This document shows, piece by piece, positions 35,003-45,225 of a DNA stretch of 64,000 nt. The first letter of the stretch is position 1; each line of letters starts with the position of its first letter. The stretch comes from Clostridia bacterium. Lineage in GTDB: Bacteria > Bacillota > Clostridia > Oscillospirales > Acutalibacteraceae. The DNA is taken from contig JAFQCH010000016.1 in NCBI GenBank assembly GCA_017416485.1, positions 1 through 64,000 of the forward strand. The letters run 5' to 3'. The notes beneath the pieces were generated by a model that saw only the letters and a program-made list of their open reading frames with translations, searched no databases and was not told the DNA's origin. The translations under genes and the position numbers were made by a program.

Positions 35003-36133
35003 ATGTCTGATAAGAAAAAAGCTCTTGAAACCGCGATTGCGCAAATTGAAAAACAGTACGGTAAGGGTGCCGTCATGCGTCTTGGGCAGACCAACGCATT
35101 GCAGATCGAAGCCATTTCCACAGGCTCCATCACACTCGATGCCGCAACGGGCATCGGCGGACTTCCCAAGGGACGAATTGTTGAAATCTACGGCCCCGAA
35201 TCTTCCGGTAAAACAACCCTCGCCCTGCACGTGGTTGCCGAAGCACAGAAGGCAGGCGGTGAAGCCGCTTTCATTGATGCCGAACACGCATTGGATCCCG
35301 TTTATGCCGCAAACCTCGGCGTTGACGTGGATTCTCTGCTGGTAGCCCAGCCCGACAACGGCGAGCAGGCACTCGAAATTGCCGAAGCACTGACCCGTTC
35401 GGGTGCACTCGACGTCATTGTTGTGGACTCTGTTGCGGCTCTCGTTCCCCGTGCCGAAATCGAAGGCGAAATGGGCGACAGCCATGTCGGGCTGCATGCA
35501 AGACTCATGTCGCAGGCTCTTCGCAAGCTCGCAGGTGCGATTTCCCGTTCCAATTGCATTGTTATTTTCATCAACCAGCTGCGTGAAAAGGTCGGTGTCA
35601 TGTACGGCAACCCCGAAGTCACCACCGGCGGCCGCGCGCTGAAGTTCTATGCTTCCATGCGTATTGATGTGCGCAAGACCGAACAGATCAAAGCTCCCGG
35701 CAATGATTTTGTGGGTTCGCGCACCCGTTGCAAAATTGTTAAAAACAAGGTCGCACCGCCCTTCAAGCAGGCTGAATTCGATATTATGTTCGGCACCGGC
35801 ATTTCCAAAACAAGCGAAATTCTTGAACTCGGTATCAAGTTCGACATCGTGCAGAAAAGCGGATCGTGGCTGTCCTACGGCGAGGAAAGACTCGGTCAGG
35901 GGCGCGACAATGTCCGTGCAATGCTCGACAAAAACACCGCTCTGCGTGATGAAATCGAAGCCAAGATCCGCAACCATCCCGAATTTATCAGCAGTATGCG
36001 TGCCGATGTGCTGCCTTCTTCTGCCGATATTCCCGAAACCGATGAAGACGGCGAAATCATTGAGCCCGTTGCCCCTATCACACCCAACAACGGCAGAGTG
36101 CCCAAAATCAAAATTGACATCACTGCCGACTGA
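35003..36133 (+). CDS. recA: Recombinase RecA
   Basis: 376 residues. It has the RecA N-terminal helix, Walker [10 protein letters not shown] near residue 66, [11 protein letters not shown], Walker [13 protein letters not shown] and [17 protein letters not shown]. It catalyses strand exchange and triggers LexA self-cleavage. GAAAGGAAG site. Its stop overlaps the recX start by one base. A LexA box in the promoter shows SOS control. Confidence 0.98.
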   Translation: MSDKKKALETAIAQIEKQYGKGAVMRLGQTNALQIEAISTGSITLDAATGIGGLPKGRIVEIYGPESSGKTTLALHVVAEAQKAGGEAAFIDAEHALDPVYAANLGVDVDSLLVAQPDNGEQALEIAEALTRSGALDVIVVDSVAALVPRAEIEGEMGDSHVGLHARLMSQALRKLAGAISRSNCIVIFINQLREKVGVMYGNPEVTTGGRALKFYASMRIDVRKTEQIKAPGNDFVGSRTRCKIVKNKVAPPFKQAEFDIMFGTGISKTSEILELGIKFDIVQKSGSWLSYGEERLGQGRDNVRAMLDKNTALRDEIEAKIRNHPEFISSMRADVLPSSADIPETDEDGEIIEPVAPITPNNGRVPKIKIDITAD

Positions 36134-36750
36134 TGATTGTTTCAACCACCACCGCCAAAAGCGGAAAAATCAACATATTCACCGACGGAGAATTCCGATT
36201 TTCCGTTCCCGCGTCGCTGTGGTTTGAAAGCACGGTGCGCGACGGTGACGAAATAGATGAAGAACAGTTAGCTGCCTTGCAAGAGGCGGCTGACTTTGTT
36301 TTTGCATATGACAGTGCCCTGCGGCTTTTGTCGCAACGTGCACACTCCGAAAAGGAATTGTATGACAAATTAAAGCGCAAGTTCAAAGCCGCACCCGCAA
36401 AACAGGCGGTGGAAAAATGCCGCAACCTGGGACTTCTGAATGACGAAAAATTTGCCGATTTGCTGGCAGATGAACTCGTCAGAAGAAAGCATTATGCCCC
36501 CAAACGGGTCGAAAATGAGCTCATGGCAAGGGGAATTGACCGTCATATTGCCCAAACTGCCGCGGGAAGTCTTGACATTGACGAAAAATTGAGTATCATG
36601 GATATAATAGAAAAATTATGTCCCGCCGACGGCAAACCCGATGAAAAGACCAAAAAGCGCATCATCAACCGCCTTTTGCGTTTGGGCTATGCCCCGCATG
36701 ATGTGTTCGATGCGGTGGAGTCGTTGGGGTGGAATACGCAAGATTTTTAA
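36133..36750 (+). CDS. recX: RecA regulator RecX
   Basis: 205 residues of helical RecX repeats (ALRLLSQRAHSEKELYDKLKRK, KFADLLADELVRRKHYAPKRVENELMARGI, shown in part). It binds RecA filaments and limits their growth. It begins on the last base of the recA stop (TGATG), so the two are coupled. Confidence 0.92.
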   Translation: MIVSTTTAKSGKINIFTDGEFRFSVPASLWFESTVRDGDEIDEEQLAALQEAADFVFAYDSALRLLSQRAHSEKELYDKLKRKFKAAPAKQAVEKCRNLGLLNDEKFADLLADELVRRKHYAPKRVENELMARGIDRHIAQTAAGSLDIDEKLSIMDIIEKLCPADGKPDEKTKKRIINRLLRLGYAPHDVFDAVESLGWNTQDF

Positions 36751-36765
36751 ATAAGGATTTTGAAT

Positions 36766-38100
36766 ATGCAGAAAAAAATCGGTTTTATCTCTCTGGGCTG
36801 TCCGAAAAATCAGGTTGACAGCGAAATGATGCTTGCCAAACTTGCCGATGCAGGCTTTATTCTCACCGACACCCCCGTCGGTGCGGATGCGGTCATCATC
36901 AACACCTGCGGTTTCATTGAAGAAGCCAAGCAGGAAGCAATTGACAACATTCTCGAAATGGCACAGCTCAAGGAAGACGGAGACCTCGGCAAAATTATTG
37001 TGCTCGGCTGTATGGCAGAGCGTTACCGTGATGAAATTCTCAATGAAATGCCCGAAGTGGATGCCGTGGCAGGCCTTGGGGCAAACGGACAGATTGTTGA
37101 ATTCGTGAACAATGTGTTTGCAGAAAAGGAAGAATCCCGCTATCCCGATAAGGAAGAAATGCCGCTGGGTGATCCGCGTATTTTGTCCACACCGCCGCAC
37201 TGGACATATCTGAAAGTGGCAGACGGCTGTTCCAACCGCTGTTCTTACTGCGCCATTCCCGACATCAGAGGGCCGTTCCGTTCCCGTCCGATGGAAGACA
37301 TCGTCAAAGAGGCCGCTTCCCTTGCCATGAACGGCATCAAGGAACTCATTCTCATTGCACAGGACACCACCCGTTACGGCGAAGACCTTTACAATGAAAA
37401 GAAACTGCCCGCACTGCTGACAGAACTCAACAAGCTTGACGGTATCCGCTGGATCCGTCTTCTGTATTGCTATCCCGACCGTATCACCGATGAACTTCTT
37501 ACGGTTATGCGTGACTGCGAAAAGGTGCTTCCCTATATCGACCTGCCTGTTCAACATGCTGACGGCAAGATTCTTAAAGCCATGAACCGTTCGGGTGACG
37601 ACAAGCAACTGCTCGCATTGCTCGAAAAAATCCGCTCTTATTTACCCGATTGTGTGTTGAGAACAACGCTTATTACAGGTTTCCCCGGGGAAGACGAAGA
37701 AGCCTTTGAAACCCTTGCCGGGTTTGTGCAGAAGGCACGCTTTGACCGCTTGGGTTGCTTTGCGTATTCCGCAGAAGAAGGCACCCCCGCCGCCGAAATG
37801 GACAATCAGATCGACCGCGAAGTCGCGCAGAAACGCGGTGAGAGCATTATGGATCTGCAATACCGTATTTTCACCGAAAAGCAGGAAAGTCTTGTGGATA
37901 CCGTGCAGACCTGCATTGTCGATGCTTATGATTCATACAATGATGTGTACATCGGCAGAACCTGGCGCGATGCCCCCGAAATCGACTCGACCGTGTATTT
38001 TACCTGCGACTATGAACTGACCGACGGTACGCTTGTGCAGGTTGAAATTCAGAAAACGGAAGACGTCGATCTTGTTGGCAGAGTCATTGAACAAAAATAA
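36766..38100 (+). CDS. rimO: Ribosomal protein S12 methylthiotransferase RimO
   Basis: 444 residues. The N-terminal UPF0004 domain opens with KIGFISLGCPKNQVDSE and holds three Cys for the auxiliary 4Fe-4S cluster (SLGC, NTCGF, LGCMAERY). The radical-SAM cluster motif is CSNRCSYC near residue 149. A C-terminal TRAM domain follows. It adds a methylthio group to Asp of ribosomal protein uS12. ATG at 36766 fits the AAGGAT site better than the TTG two codons earlier. Confidence 0.96.
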   Translation: MQKKIGFISLGCPKNQVDSEMMLAKLADAGFILTDTPVGADAVIINTCGFIEEAKQEAIDNILEMAQLKEDGDLGKIIVLGCMAERYRDEILNEMPEVDAVAGLGANGQIVEFVNNVFAEKEESRYPDKEEMPLGDPRILSTPPHWTYLKVADGCSNRCSYCAIPDIRGPFRSRPMEDIVKEAASLAMNGIKELILIAQDTTRYGEDLYNEKKLPALLTELNKLDGIRWIRLLYCYPDRITDELLTVMRDCEKVLPYIDLPVQHADGKILKAMNRSGDDKQLLALLEKIRSYLPDCVLRTTLITGFPGEDEEAFETLAGFVQKARFDRLGCFAYSAEEGTPAAEMDNQIDREVAQKRGESIMDLQYRIFTEKQESLVDTVQTCIVDAYDSYNDVYIGRTWRDAPEIDSTVYFTCDYELTDGTLVQVEIQKTEDVDLVGRVIEQK

Positions 38101-38116
38101 GATTTGAGGAAATGCA

Positions 38117-38686
38117 ATGAATTTACCCAATCGCCTGACCGTACTGCGTATGGTCATCACCCCCATTTTTCTGGCGGTCTTTCTCGCCGAATCCATTCCG
38201 AACCACTTTTTGTGGGGACTTCTGATTTACGGTGTGGGCTGTTTTACCGATTTTTTGGACGGTAAAATTGCCCGCAAGCAAAACATTGTCACCGTATTCG
38301 GTCAGTTTGCCGACCCCGTGGCAGACAAAATGCTCACCACATCGGCTCTGCTTGCACTCATGCAGCTCGGCCTTTGCAGTATATGGATCATTCTTGTGGT
38401 GCTTGTGCGTGAGTTTGCCGTCACATCCATGCGTCTGATCGCTTCTGCACAAGGCATTGTGATTCCCGCCAACATCTGGGGTAAACTCAAAACCGTTTCG
38501 CAGATGGTTTTCACCCTCGTGTTCCTGCTTTGTGCACATCTTCGCGACTGTGCCGTTATTCCCGCGGACTTCAATCTTCCCCTCGTTTCCAACATTGCAC
38601 TCGGTGTAACTGCCGTGCTTGCGGTGCTTTCGGGCGTCATTTACATCAAGGATGCTGCCAAAGTCATCGATATCAATGCCAAATAA
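38117..38686 (+). CDS. pgsA: CDP-diacylglycerol-glycerol-3-phosphate 3-phosphatidyltransferase
   Basis: 189 residues, membrane enzyme of phosphatidylglycerol synthesis. It opens with NLPNRLTVLRM and has the CDP-alcohol transferase motif DG-x2-AR-x8-G-x3-D-x3-D in DGKIARKQNIVTVFGQFADP. About five membrane segments. Same operon as recA-recX-rimO by spacing (16 nt). Confidence 0.95.
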   Translation: MNLPNRLTVLRMVITPIFLAVFLAESIPNHFLWGLLIYGVGCFTDFLDGKIARKQNIVTVFGQFADPVADKMLTTSALLALMQLGLCSIWIILVVLVREFAVTSMRLIASAQGIVIPANIWGKLKTVSQMVFTLVFLLCAHLRDCAVIPADFNLPLVSNIALGVTAVLAVLSGVIYIKDAAKVIDINAK

Positions 38687-38699
38687 AGGAGAAAAAACT

Positions 38700-39188
38700 A
38701 TGCTTCGTCGTGACAAAGTGAATTATTACCTCGATCTTGCAGAGGTCGTTTCCAAACGCACCACCTGTCTGCGCCGTCGCTACGGTGCGGTCATTGTTAA
38801 CAATGACGAGGTTGTGTCCACCGGCTATGTCGGTGCACCCAGGGGCAGAAAAAATTGCACGGACTTGGGTGTGTGCATCCGTCAGAAAATGCAGATTCCG
38901 CGCGGTGAACGCTATGAACTGTGCCGCAGTGTCCATGCGGAAGCGAATGCCATCATCAGTGCCCCGCGTGACAAAATGATCGGTGCTACGCTGTATCTGA
39001 CCGGACAGGAAGTGGATACGGGCGAGTATGTTTCCAACTCCTGCTGTTGTTCGATGTGCAAGCGCATGGTCATCAATGCAGGCATTGAAACCGTTGTCAT
39101 CCGTGACGACAGCGAAAATTACCGTGTGATCCCCGTAACGGATTGGATCGAAAATGACGAATCCCTCGACGGTACGCTCGGGTATTAA
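38700..39188 (+). CDS. Deoxycytidylate (dCMP) deaminase family protein
   Basis: 162 residues of the cytidine/deoxycytidylate deaminase fold. The zinc site is HAEANAI near residue 80 and CCSMC near 118, where Cys replaces the usual Pro before the Cys-x2-Cys. A Cys-rich stretch NSCCCSMCKRM is visible. Inserted segment with KNCTDLGVC fits ComEB-type dCMP deaminases that bind a second zinc. It converts dCMP to dUMP for thymidylate synthesis. Start at 38700 follows AAAGGAG. Last gene before a strong terminator. Confidence 0.88.
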   Translation: MLRRDKVNYYLDLAEVVSKRTTCLRRRYGAVIVNNDEVVSTGYVGAPRGRKNCTDLGVCIRQKMQIPRGERYELCRSVHAEANAIISAPRDKMIGATLYLTGQEVDTGEYVSNSCCCSMCKRMVINAGIETVVIRDDSENYRVIPVTDWIENDESLDGTLGY

Positions 39189-39206
39189 GAGTATTATGAA
39201 TAAAGG

Positions 39207-39239
39207 GCAGTCTGTTATTTTTGACAGACTGCTTTTTTA
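39207..39239 (+). terminator. Rho-independent terminator of the recA-pgsA operon
   Basis: GCAGTCTGT, loop, ACAGACTGC, then six T. Confidence 0.9.
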
Positions 39240-39386
39240 TTATATAGGAAATTGCTCGCGTTGTGAGCAATTTAGCTTATAATTCGCCTGCGGCTCATTG
39301 AATGACGCAAGCTTATTGAACAAGAAACACCTACATCCCCCAAGATTGGGGGATGGGGGGTTGATTCGTCGCAGACGATTTTTTAC
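39237..39386 (+). repeat. 150-bp intergenic repeat, copy A
   Basis: It contains three small hairpins: AAATTGCTC/GAGCAATTT, CCCCC/GGGGG around AAGATT, and ATTCGTC/GACGAtt. It is almost identical to 44982-45130 in the same orientation, with about a dozen differences. No coding content. The rest of the gap to 39508 is AT-rich and holds nothing else I can support. Confidence 0.9.
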
Positions 39387-39508
39387 TTTACAGGAAACTG
39401 CGTTTCCGTAAAGCAAAAAAACATTGCAATTTTTATTTATTTTTGATATAATTTAATTAAAGTATGTAAAAAATGTTTTTTACAATTTATCAAAGGGGGA
39501 ATCTTTGT

Positions 39509-42500
39509 ATGAAAAAAGTGCTCAGTATATGGCTGGCGGTAATTCTTATTGCGGTGAATATTTTACCGATCACATCCTTTGCTGATGTTGCCGCGGAGTA
39601 TGTAATTGATGTCAGCACAAGCAATGAATTTTCAATTCCTATAGGAACAGACAACAAAACCTATGTTCTGACGGGAACCAACAAAGATGCTGAAGTTTAT
39701 ATCAGCCGTGACTGCAACATTATTCTGCGCAACGCAACGCTCAGACGGATACATATAAATTACGCAGATTTTTACACGGTAAATATTACCCTTGAAGGTG
39801 AAAACACCATTCATCAGTATAATTGGGCCAGTCAGGCAGCTTTGGGGATTTACCGCTCGGATGTTACCATAAACGGCGGTGAAAATGACAGTCTTTATGC
39901 AAAATCCCGTACATTTTCTGCATACGGTCAGAGCCGGAATGAAGGTTCTCTGACTGTAAACGGCGGTAATATTACCTTTGAATCAACAGACGCCTCCGCC
40001 GGCTCTCCCTTGCAGGTGAAATATATTCAGAACGGCGGAACCGTCAAGGTAATAAGTTCTGCTGATTTTAGCTTTATGTATGAACTGTATCTGAATGCGG
40101 GAAGCCTTGAAATTCTGCATAATGCTTCATACAGAGGTGCCTTCGGTGACTATGTTAAAATCAAAGCAGGTGCTTCAATGAAGCTGTCAAGTCCTTCAAA
40201 AGCATTTGACTTCTATGGAATAATCGGTCTTGCCGAGGATTCTGCAACAAGTGATCATCTTGTTGTCAGATTTGATGAAAGCTCCGATTTTGTTGCACTT
40301 GACAAGCTGAATACGATCCTCAACGGCAAGAATTATGCTCAGATCAAGGTTGAGAGCCACACCGAAAATTACGAAAACGGTGTATGCGGAGACTGCGGTG
40401 TTGTCTGTACGCACGATACGGACGGCGGCGTCTGCAGTATCTGCTCAAAGTATATTTACAAATTGACCCATCAGCCTACCGATAAAGAGCCTTACGTTAC
40501 CCTCAACAACAGTGCCGATGCAACATATCAGTGGTACAAAATAACGGGTAGTTCCGAAATTACCGACAGCGATAATTATTATCTTTGGTCGGATATTTTC
40601 GGGACAGAAGGGGAAGAAAGTATCTATGACAGTGAATCGGGCTGGTCACCCGTAAACGATTATTCGGATTTTGTTTACTATATTGTTGCGGATTTTAAGG
40701 CAGGGGATACGGTTATTCTGGAATTCACTTCACCTGTTCTTTATGCATTTATGGGCAATTGGGAAGATGAATCCGAGACGGAATTTACTGTTGACGGAAA
40801 CATTGCAACCGGCATTGTTGAGGCCGACGGTATTTATGTCATATACGCTGAAGCAGAAGGTGTAAAGCCGTCTGTAAAGATATATACAGGTGCGGGAGAA
40901 ATCACTGCTCTGCCGGGCGAAACCGCTGCCACCCTTACCAATCACCCCTACGGAGCATACTATTACTGCAATGCGACTGCAGGTGACGGCACTGTGCTGG
41001 TCAGCAGATTTGTCGACTTTTCTTACAGAATCACCCATCATCCCACGCCTGCCGAGATGTATGTCACGCTCAGCGTGGACGCGGGAGCGACTTATCAGTG
41101 GTATAAAGGTGAAAGGGGACTTGCTGAAATAACCGATGACTCCGTAACCTATCCCTGGTCAAGTTTTGATGCTCCCTTTGAGGGAGTAAGCACTTACAGT
41201 GCCGAAAACGGCTGGTCGGCAATAAATTTCAGCGAAGAAGGAAACGATTATACCGATTTATACTATATTATTGCAGATTTTGCAGCCGGCGATGAGGTAA
41301 CATTGGAATTCTCATCATCTGTTGATTATGTCCAACTGTTTAATATGGATTATAACTTTGTTGAATGCGACATTGACGGAAACATTGCAACCGGTATTGT
41401 TGAGACCGCCGGTGCCTACGGCATTCATGCATCAACGGAAAATACAACCCCGTCGGTAAAGGTATATAAAAATGATGTGTTGTATACGGCTGTTGCAGGT
41501 GCAACCGGATCGGCATTTACCCCTGATGAATTCGGAAGATATTACTGCGAGGTAACATTTGCAAACGGAGAAAAAAAGAAATCCAAGTCAGCGGATATCG
41601 GCTGCTTCCATGATTTTGAAGCGCAGGTAATCGCCCCCACCTGTACCGAGGACGGTTATACAGCCTATACCTGTTCAATATGCGGTGAAGAGTATGAAGG
41701 CAATAAGGTTGCGGCACTCGGTCATACGCCGGTAACGGATGCTGCCGTGGCTCCCGACTGCACACAAACAGGTCTTACAGAGGGCAAGCATTGCTCGGTA
41801 TGCGGTGCGGTTACCCTTGAACAGACTGTGGTTGCGGCACTCGGGCATGATGAGATTTTCCATCAAGGACAGACGGCGACCTGCACGCAAAGCGGTTGGT
41901 GTGATTATGTGACTTGTTCAAGATGCGATTATACAACATACCAAGCAGTTGATGCTTCCGGTCACAGTTGGGTTGATGCAACCTGCGAGGAGGCAAAATA
42001 CTGTCGTTTATGCGGAGAGGTTGACGGTGAAGCCCTTGGTCACGATATTGTGAGATATGAAGGGAAAGAGGCAACCTGTACGGAATGGGGTTATTATGAA
42101 TACGAAACTTGCAACAGATGTGAGTTCTCAACGTACTGCGAAATTCCCCCATTGGAACATAAATGGTATGCTGCAAATTGCACAAGGGCAGAGTTCTGCG
42201 AGAGATGTCGTACAACCAGAGGTGAAGCACTCGGCCACGACTATAAATGGTGCGAAGCAAAGGCTCCCACCTGTACGGAATTCGGTTGGAAGGAATATCA
42301 GGCTTGTAAGAGATGCACCTATACAACAATAGAATTGATCTCCTCTCTCGGATATGATTCCCATGATCTCATTTCTCACGGGGCACAAGCTCCCACTTGT
42401 ACCGAAGTTGGTTGGGATGCGTATGAAACCTGTTCAAGATGTTCGTATACAACTTATGTTGAAACAGAAGCAACAGGTCACAGTTGGAGTACAGGATCCT

Positions 42501-44707
42501 GCACGACACTGCAGGTTTGTTCAGAATGCGGAATTACGGGTACGCAATACGCACATACATGGGTTGATGCAAGCTGTTCAGCACCTAAGACTTGTTCCGA
42601 ATGTAATGCAACCGAAGGGGAAGCACTCGGTCACAACATGGTATCTCACGAGGCACAGGCTGCTACTTGTACGGAAAAAGGCTGGACGGCATATGAGTCC
42701 TGCACAAGATGTGACTACACAACAAAAGAAGAAATTGACGCACTCGGTCATGATCTGAAAATCGCTGCCGCACATGAACCCACTTGTACACAATACGGAT
42801 GGGAAGAGTATGAATATTGTTCAAGATGTTTCTATACGACCTTCCAAAGAAGCGAAGCACTCGGTCACAGTTGGGTTGATGCAACCTGCACTGTTGCAAA
42901 AAAATGTTCCGCATGTGAAATAACGGAAGGGGATGCCCTCGGTCACAACATCGTGTCCGGTACCGCACAGACACCTACCTGTACGGAAAAAGGTTGGGAT
43001 GCATATGAATTCTGTACAAGATGCGACTACACAACAAAAGCAGAAACGGACGCCCTTGGTCACGATGAAATTGAACACGCTGCAAAAGCAGCCACCTGCA
43101 CGGCGAGCGGTTGGGATGCTTACGTTACCTGCTCGCGTTGCGATCACTCGACTTATACGGAAAGTCCCGCAACCGGTCATCTGTACGGCGAATGGATTGC
43201 CGAAATTCCGGCAACTTGCATGGCTGCCGGTACACTCGGTCACTATACGTGCAGTGCATGTTCTGTAAACTTTGATGCTGAAAAGGAAGAACTTGCTGAC
43301 CTGACCATTGCTCTCAATGCATCGGCTCACGAATGGAATACAGGTGCAATTACCGTTGTAGCCGGTTGTCATCAGATGGGCATCAGGACCTATACCTGCT
43401 CACATAATAATGCACACACCAGGACCGAAGAAATCGGTTACGATGCAAACAACCACTTCAATACCGTGCAAACCGATGCCGTGTCGGCAACTTGTACCGC
43501 AGTCGGTTACGATGCCGGTGTTTACTGCAAGGATTGTGAGGCTTATGTTTCCGGTCACGAAGAAATCAAAGCCCTCGGTCATGCGGAAGAAAACCGTGCC
43601 GAGCAGGAACCCACTTGTTCCGAAATCGGTTATACCGCAGGCGTGTACTGCACAAGATGTGAAACATATATAAGCGGACATGAAGAAATCGAAGCTCTCG
43701 GTCACGTTGAAATAAAGCACGTTGCAAAAGCAGCCACCTGCACAGAAATCGGTTGGGATGCTTATGTCACCTGCTCGCGGTGTGACTATACAACGTATGA
43801 AGAGATCCCGATGGCGGAACATGACTGGGCTGCGGCAGATTGCTCAACTCCCTCGATCTGTTTGACTTGCGGTGTCGAATCAGGCAATGCAATCGGGCAC
43901 AGCTATACCGTATTTGTTGAAACGGTTGACAATACCTGCACAAAAGACGGTTTTACAACCTATAAGTGTGTTCGCTGTACCGAAACCGAAAACAGAGACA
44001 TTGTGCCTGCTGCACATCTGCTTGAACAGACGGATGCAAAAGCAGCTACCTGCACAGAAATCGGTTGGAATGCTTATGTCACCTGCTCGCAGTGTGATTA
44101 CAGTACCTATGAAGAAATCGAAGCCCTCGGTCACGGTTGGAGTGAGTGGACAGTCCGTACGCCTGCCACGCAGGAAAGCGACGGTGAAGAATTCCGCACT
44201 TGCAGCACATGCGGTCAGGAAGAAACCCGCGTGATAGAAAAATTGCCGACATCGTCGAATGAACTGGTCATTGAAGCAGAAAACGGTGTTGCAAAAGTAT
44301 CAACCGACGGATTCGTGGTTGCAAAAAGCAGCAGCACGGTCGGCCAACTGCTTGCCGCATCTAACGGTACGGTTGTACTGACCGCAAAAGGAGCAAGAGC
44401 AGATGATGCGGCAAAACTTGCTACGGGAATGAAGTTGGTCATTCTCGAAGGCGAAACCGTGGTTGACAGCATGGAAATTGTTGTGTTCGGTGATGTTGAC
44501 GGTGACGGAATCGTTAATGCCTCCGACGCAAGAATTGCACTTCGTATATCCGTAGAACTTGAAAATTATGCGGAAGATTCCTGCTATTACAAAGCTGCAA
44601 AGGTTGATAGTAAAAATAAAGTTACCGCTGGCGATGCAAGAACGATTCTGCGTGCGTCAGTCAAGCTTGAGGATGAAGAATCCTGGTTCACAAACTTTAC
44701 AGGCTGA
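39509..44707 (+). CDS. Giant secreted Cys-x2-Cys repeat protein with C-terminal dockerin
   Basis: 1732 residues. Signal peptide 1-25 (ILPITSFA cut). Residues about 30-280 form a beta-helix-like region with NGG turns. Two Ig-like modules follow (about 310-500 and 505-690; each has HxPT, YVTL and ATYQWYK). Residues about 700-1570 carry some 24 units built around CTE-x-GW-x-AY-x-x-CSRC-x-YTTY and ending in ALGH; short units (CTVAKKCSACEITEGDALGH) alternate with long ones. Pairs of Cys suggest zinc-ribbon knuckles or disulfides. A C-terminal dockerin (VDGDGIVNASDARIALR, GDARTILRASV) starts near residue 1660. Probably a surface or matrix protein. ATG at 39509 follows AGGGGG; no terminal LPxTG. No enzyme motif seen. 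Confidence 0.85.
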   Translation: MKKVLSIWLAVILIAVNILPITSFADVAAEYVIDVSTSNEFSIPIGTDNKTYVLTGTNKDAEVYISRDCNIILRNATLRRIHINYADFYTVNITLEGENTIHQYNWASQAALGIYRSDVTINGGENDSLYAKSRTFSAYGQSRNEGSLTVNGGNITFESTDASAGSPLQVKYIQNGGTVKVISSADFSFMYELYLNAGSLEILHNASYRGAFGDYVKIKAGASMKLSSPSKAFDFYGIIGLAEDSATSDHLVVRFDESSDFVALDKLNTILNGKNYAQIKVESHTENYENGVCGDCGVVCTHDTDGGVCSICSKYIYKLTHQPTDKEPYVTLNNSADATYQWYKITGSSEITDSDNYYLWSDIFGTEGEESIYDSESGWSPVNDYSDFVYYIVADFKAGDTVILEFTSPVLYAFMGNWEDESETEFTVDGNIATGIVEADGIYVIYAEAEGVKPSVKIYTGAGEITALPGETAATLTNHPYGAYYYCNATAGDGTVLVSRFVDFSYRITHHPTPAEMYVTLSVDAGATYQWYKGERGLAEITDDSVTYPWSSFDAPFEGVSTYSAENGWSAINFSEEGNDYTDLYYIIADFAAGDEVTLEFSSSVDYVQLFNMDYNFVECDIDGNIATGIVETAGAYGIHASTENTTPSVKVYKNDVLYTAVAGATGSAFTPDEFGRYYCEVTFANGEKKKSKSADIGCFHDFEAQVIAPTCTEDGYTAYTCSICGEEYEGNKVAALGHTPVTDAAVAPDCTQTGLTEGKHCSVCGAVTLEQTVVAALGHDEIFHQGQTATCTQSGWCDYVTCSRCDYTTYQAVDASGHSWVDATCEEAKYCRLCGEVDGEALGHDIVRYEGKEATCTEWGYYEYETCNRCEFSTYCEIPPLEHKWYAANCTRAEFCERCRTTRGEALGHDYKWCEAKAPTCTEFGWKEYQACKRCTYTTIELISSLGYDSHDLISHGAQAPTCTEVGWDAYETCSRCSYTTYVETEATGHSWSTGSCTTLQVCSECGITGTQYAHTWVDASCSAPKTCSECNATEGEALGHNMVSHEAQAATCTEKGWTAYESCTRCDYTTKEEIDALGHDLKIAAAHEPTCTQYGWEEYEYCSRCFYTTFQRSEALGHSWVDATCTVAKKCSACEITEGDALGHNIVSGTAQTPTCTEKGWDAYEFCTRCDYTTKAETDALGHDEIEHAAKAATCTASGWDAYVTCSRCDHSTYTESPATGHLYGEWIAEIPATCMAAGTLGHYTCSACSVNFDAEKEELADLTIALNASAHEWNTGAITVVAGCHQMGIRTYTCSHNNAHTRTEEIGYDANNHFNTVQTDAVSATCTAVGYDAGVYCKDCEAYVSGHEEIKALGHAEENRAEQEPTCSEIGYTAGVYCTRCETYISGHEEIEALGHVEIKHVAKAATCTEIGWDAYVTCSRCDYTTYEEIPMAEHDWAAADCSTPSICLTCGVESGNAIGHSYTVFVETVDNTCTKDGFTTYKCVRCTETENRDIVPAAHLLEQTDAKAATCTEIGWNAYVTCSQCDYSTYEEIEALGHGWSEWTVRTPATQESDGEEFRTCSTCGQEETRVIEKLPTSSNELVIEAENGVAKVSTDGFVVAKSSSTVGQLLAASNGTVVLTAKGARADDAAKLATGMKLVILEGETVVDSMEIVVFGDVDGDGIVNASDARIALRISVELENYAEDSCYYKAAKVDSKNKVTAGDARTILRASVKLEDEESWFTNFTG

Positions 44708-44742
44708 GTGCTGTAAAAACAATACGGCATAACAAATGCAAA

Positions 44743-44775
44743 ACCGCCTCATTCTTACGGAAAGAGGCGGTTTAA
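44743..44775. terminator. Terminator-like hairpin after the repeat protein
   Basis: AAACCGCCTC and GAGGCGGTTT form a 10-bp stem. The T-run is poor on the plus strand and better on the minus strand. Confidence 0.55.
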
Positions 44776-44981
44776 TGGTGCCTTTCGGTGCACAAACAAC
44801 CCGGCTGTTTAACGGGGGACAAAAAAGACTTTCGTAAAGCAAAAACGGGTGCTCGCAAAGTCGCCCGAAAAATAAGAAAACGTTTTTTTCTGGTTATATG
44901 TCCCGCCGAACGCCCGCTGCGCGTGCTCGGCGATGGACGAAACGAAAACGGTCGCCGCAGGCATACGGCGAAGCCGTTTTC
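44776..44981. other. Intergenic stretch with nested palindromes
   Basis: About 200 bases without a supported gene. It ends in the hairpin GAAAACGG.CGCCG/CGGCG.CCGTTTTC (44945-44981), joined directly to repeat copy B. It looks like a mosaic of intergenic repeat elements. Confidence 0.5.
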
Positions 44982-45130
44982 TTATTATATAGGAAATTGC
45001 TCGCGTTGTGAGCAATTTGCATATAATTCGCCTGCGGCTCATTGAATGACGCAAGCTTATTGAACAAAAACACCTTTTCGCCCCCAAGATTGGGGGACGG
45101 GGGGTTGATTCGTCGCAGACGATTTTTTAC
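44982..45130 (+). repeat. 150-bp intergenic repeat, copy B
   Basis: Direct repeat of 39237-39386, same orientation, same three hairpins, about 93 % alike by eye. Together the copies bracket the giant repeat-protein gene. Confidence 0.9.
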
Positions 45131-45225
45131 GCAAAAAGATGTAAAATCATGGACTTTTTGGATTTCAATCCGAAAACTTTGAAAAACAGATAAGTTTTTG
45201 GAATATAAATATTTCTGAAAACTTC

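Noticed and set aside
39509..44707. Regular DNA repeats that might be read as a CRISPR or tandem-repeat array
   Set aside because: The periodicity follows protein repeats in one open frame, with third-position changes between units; there are no identical repeats with unique spacers.
39237..45130. Composite transposon formed by the two 150-bp repeats
   Set aside because: No transposase or resolvase lies between or near them and the ends show no clear target-site duplication, so only a repeat pair is claimed.
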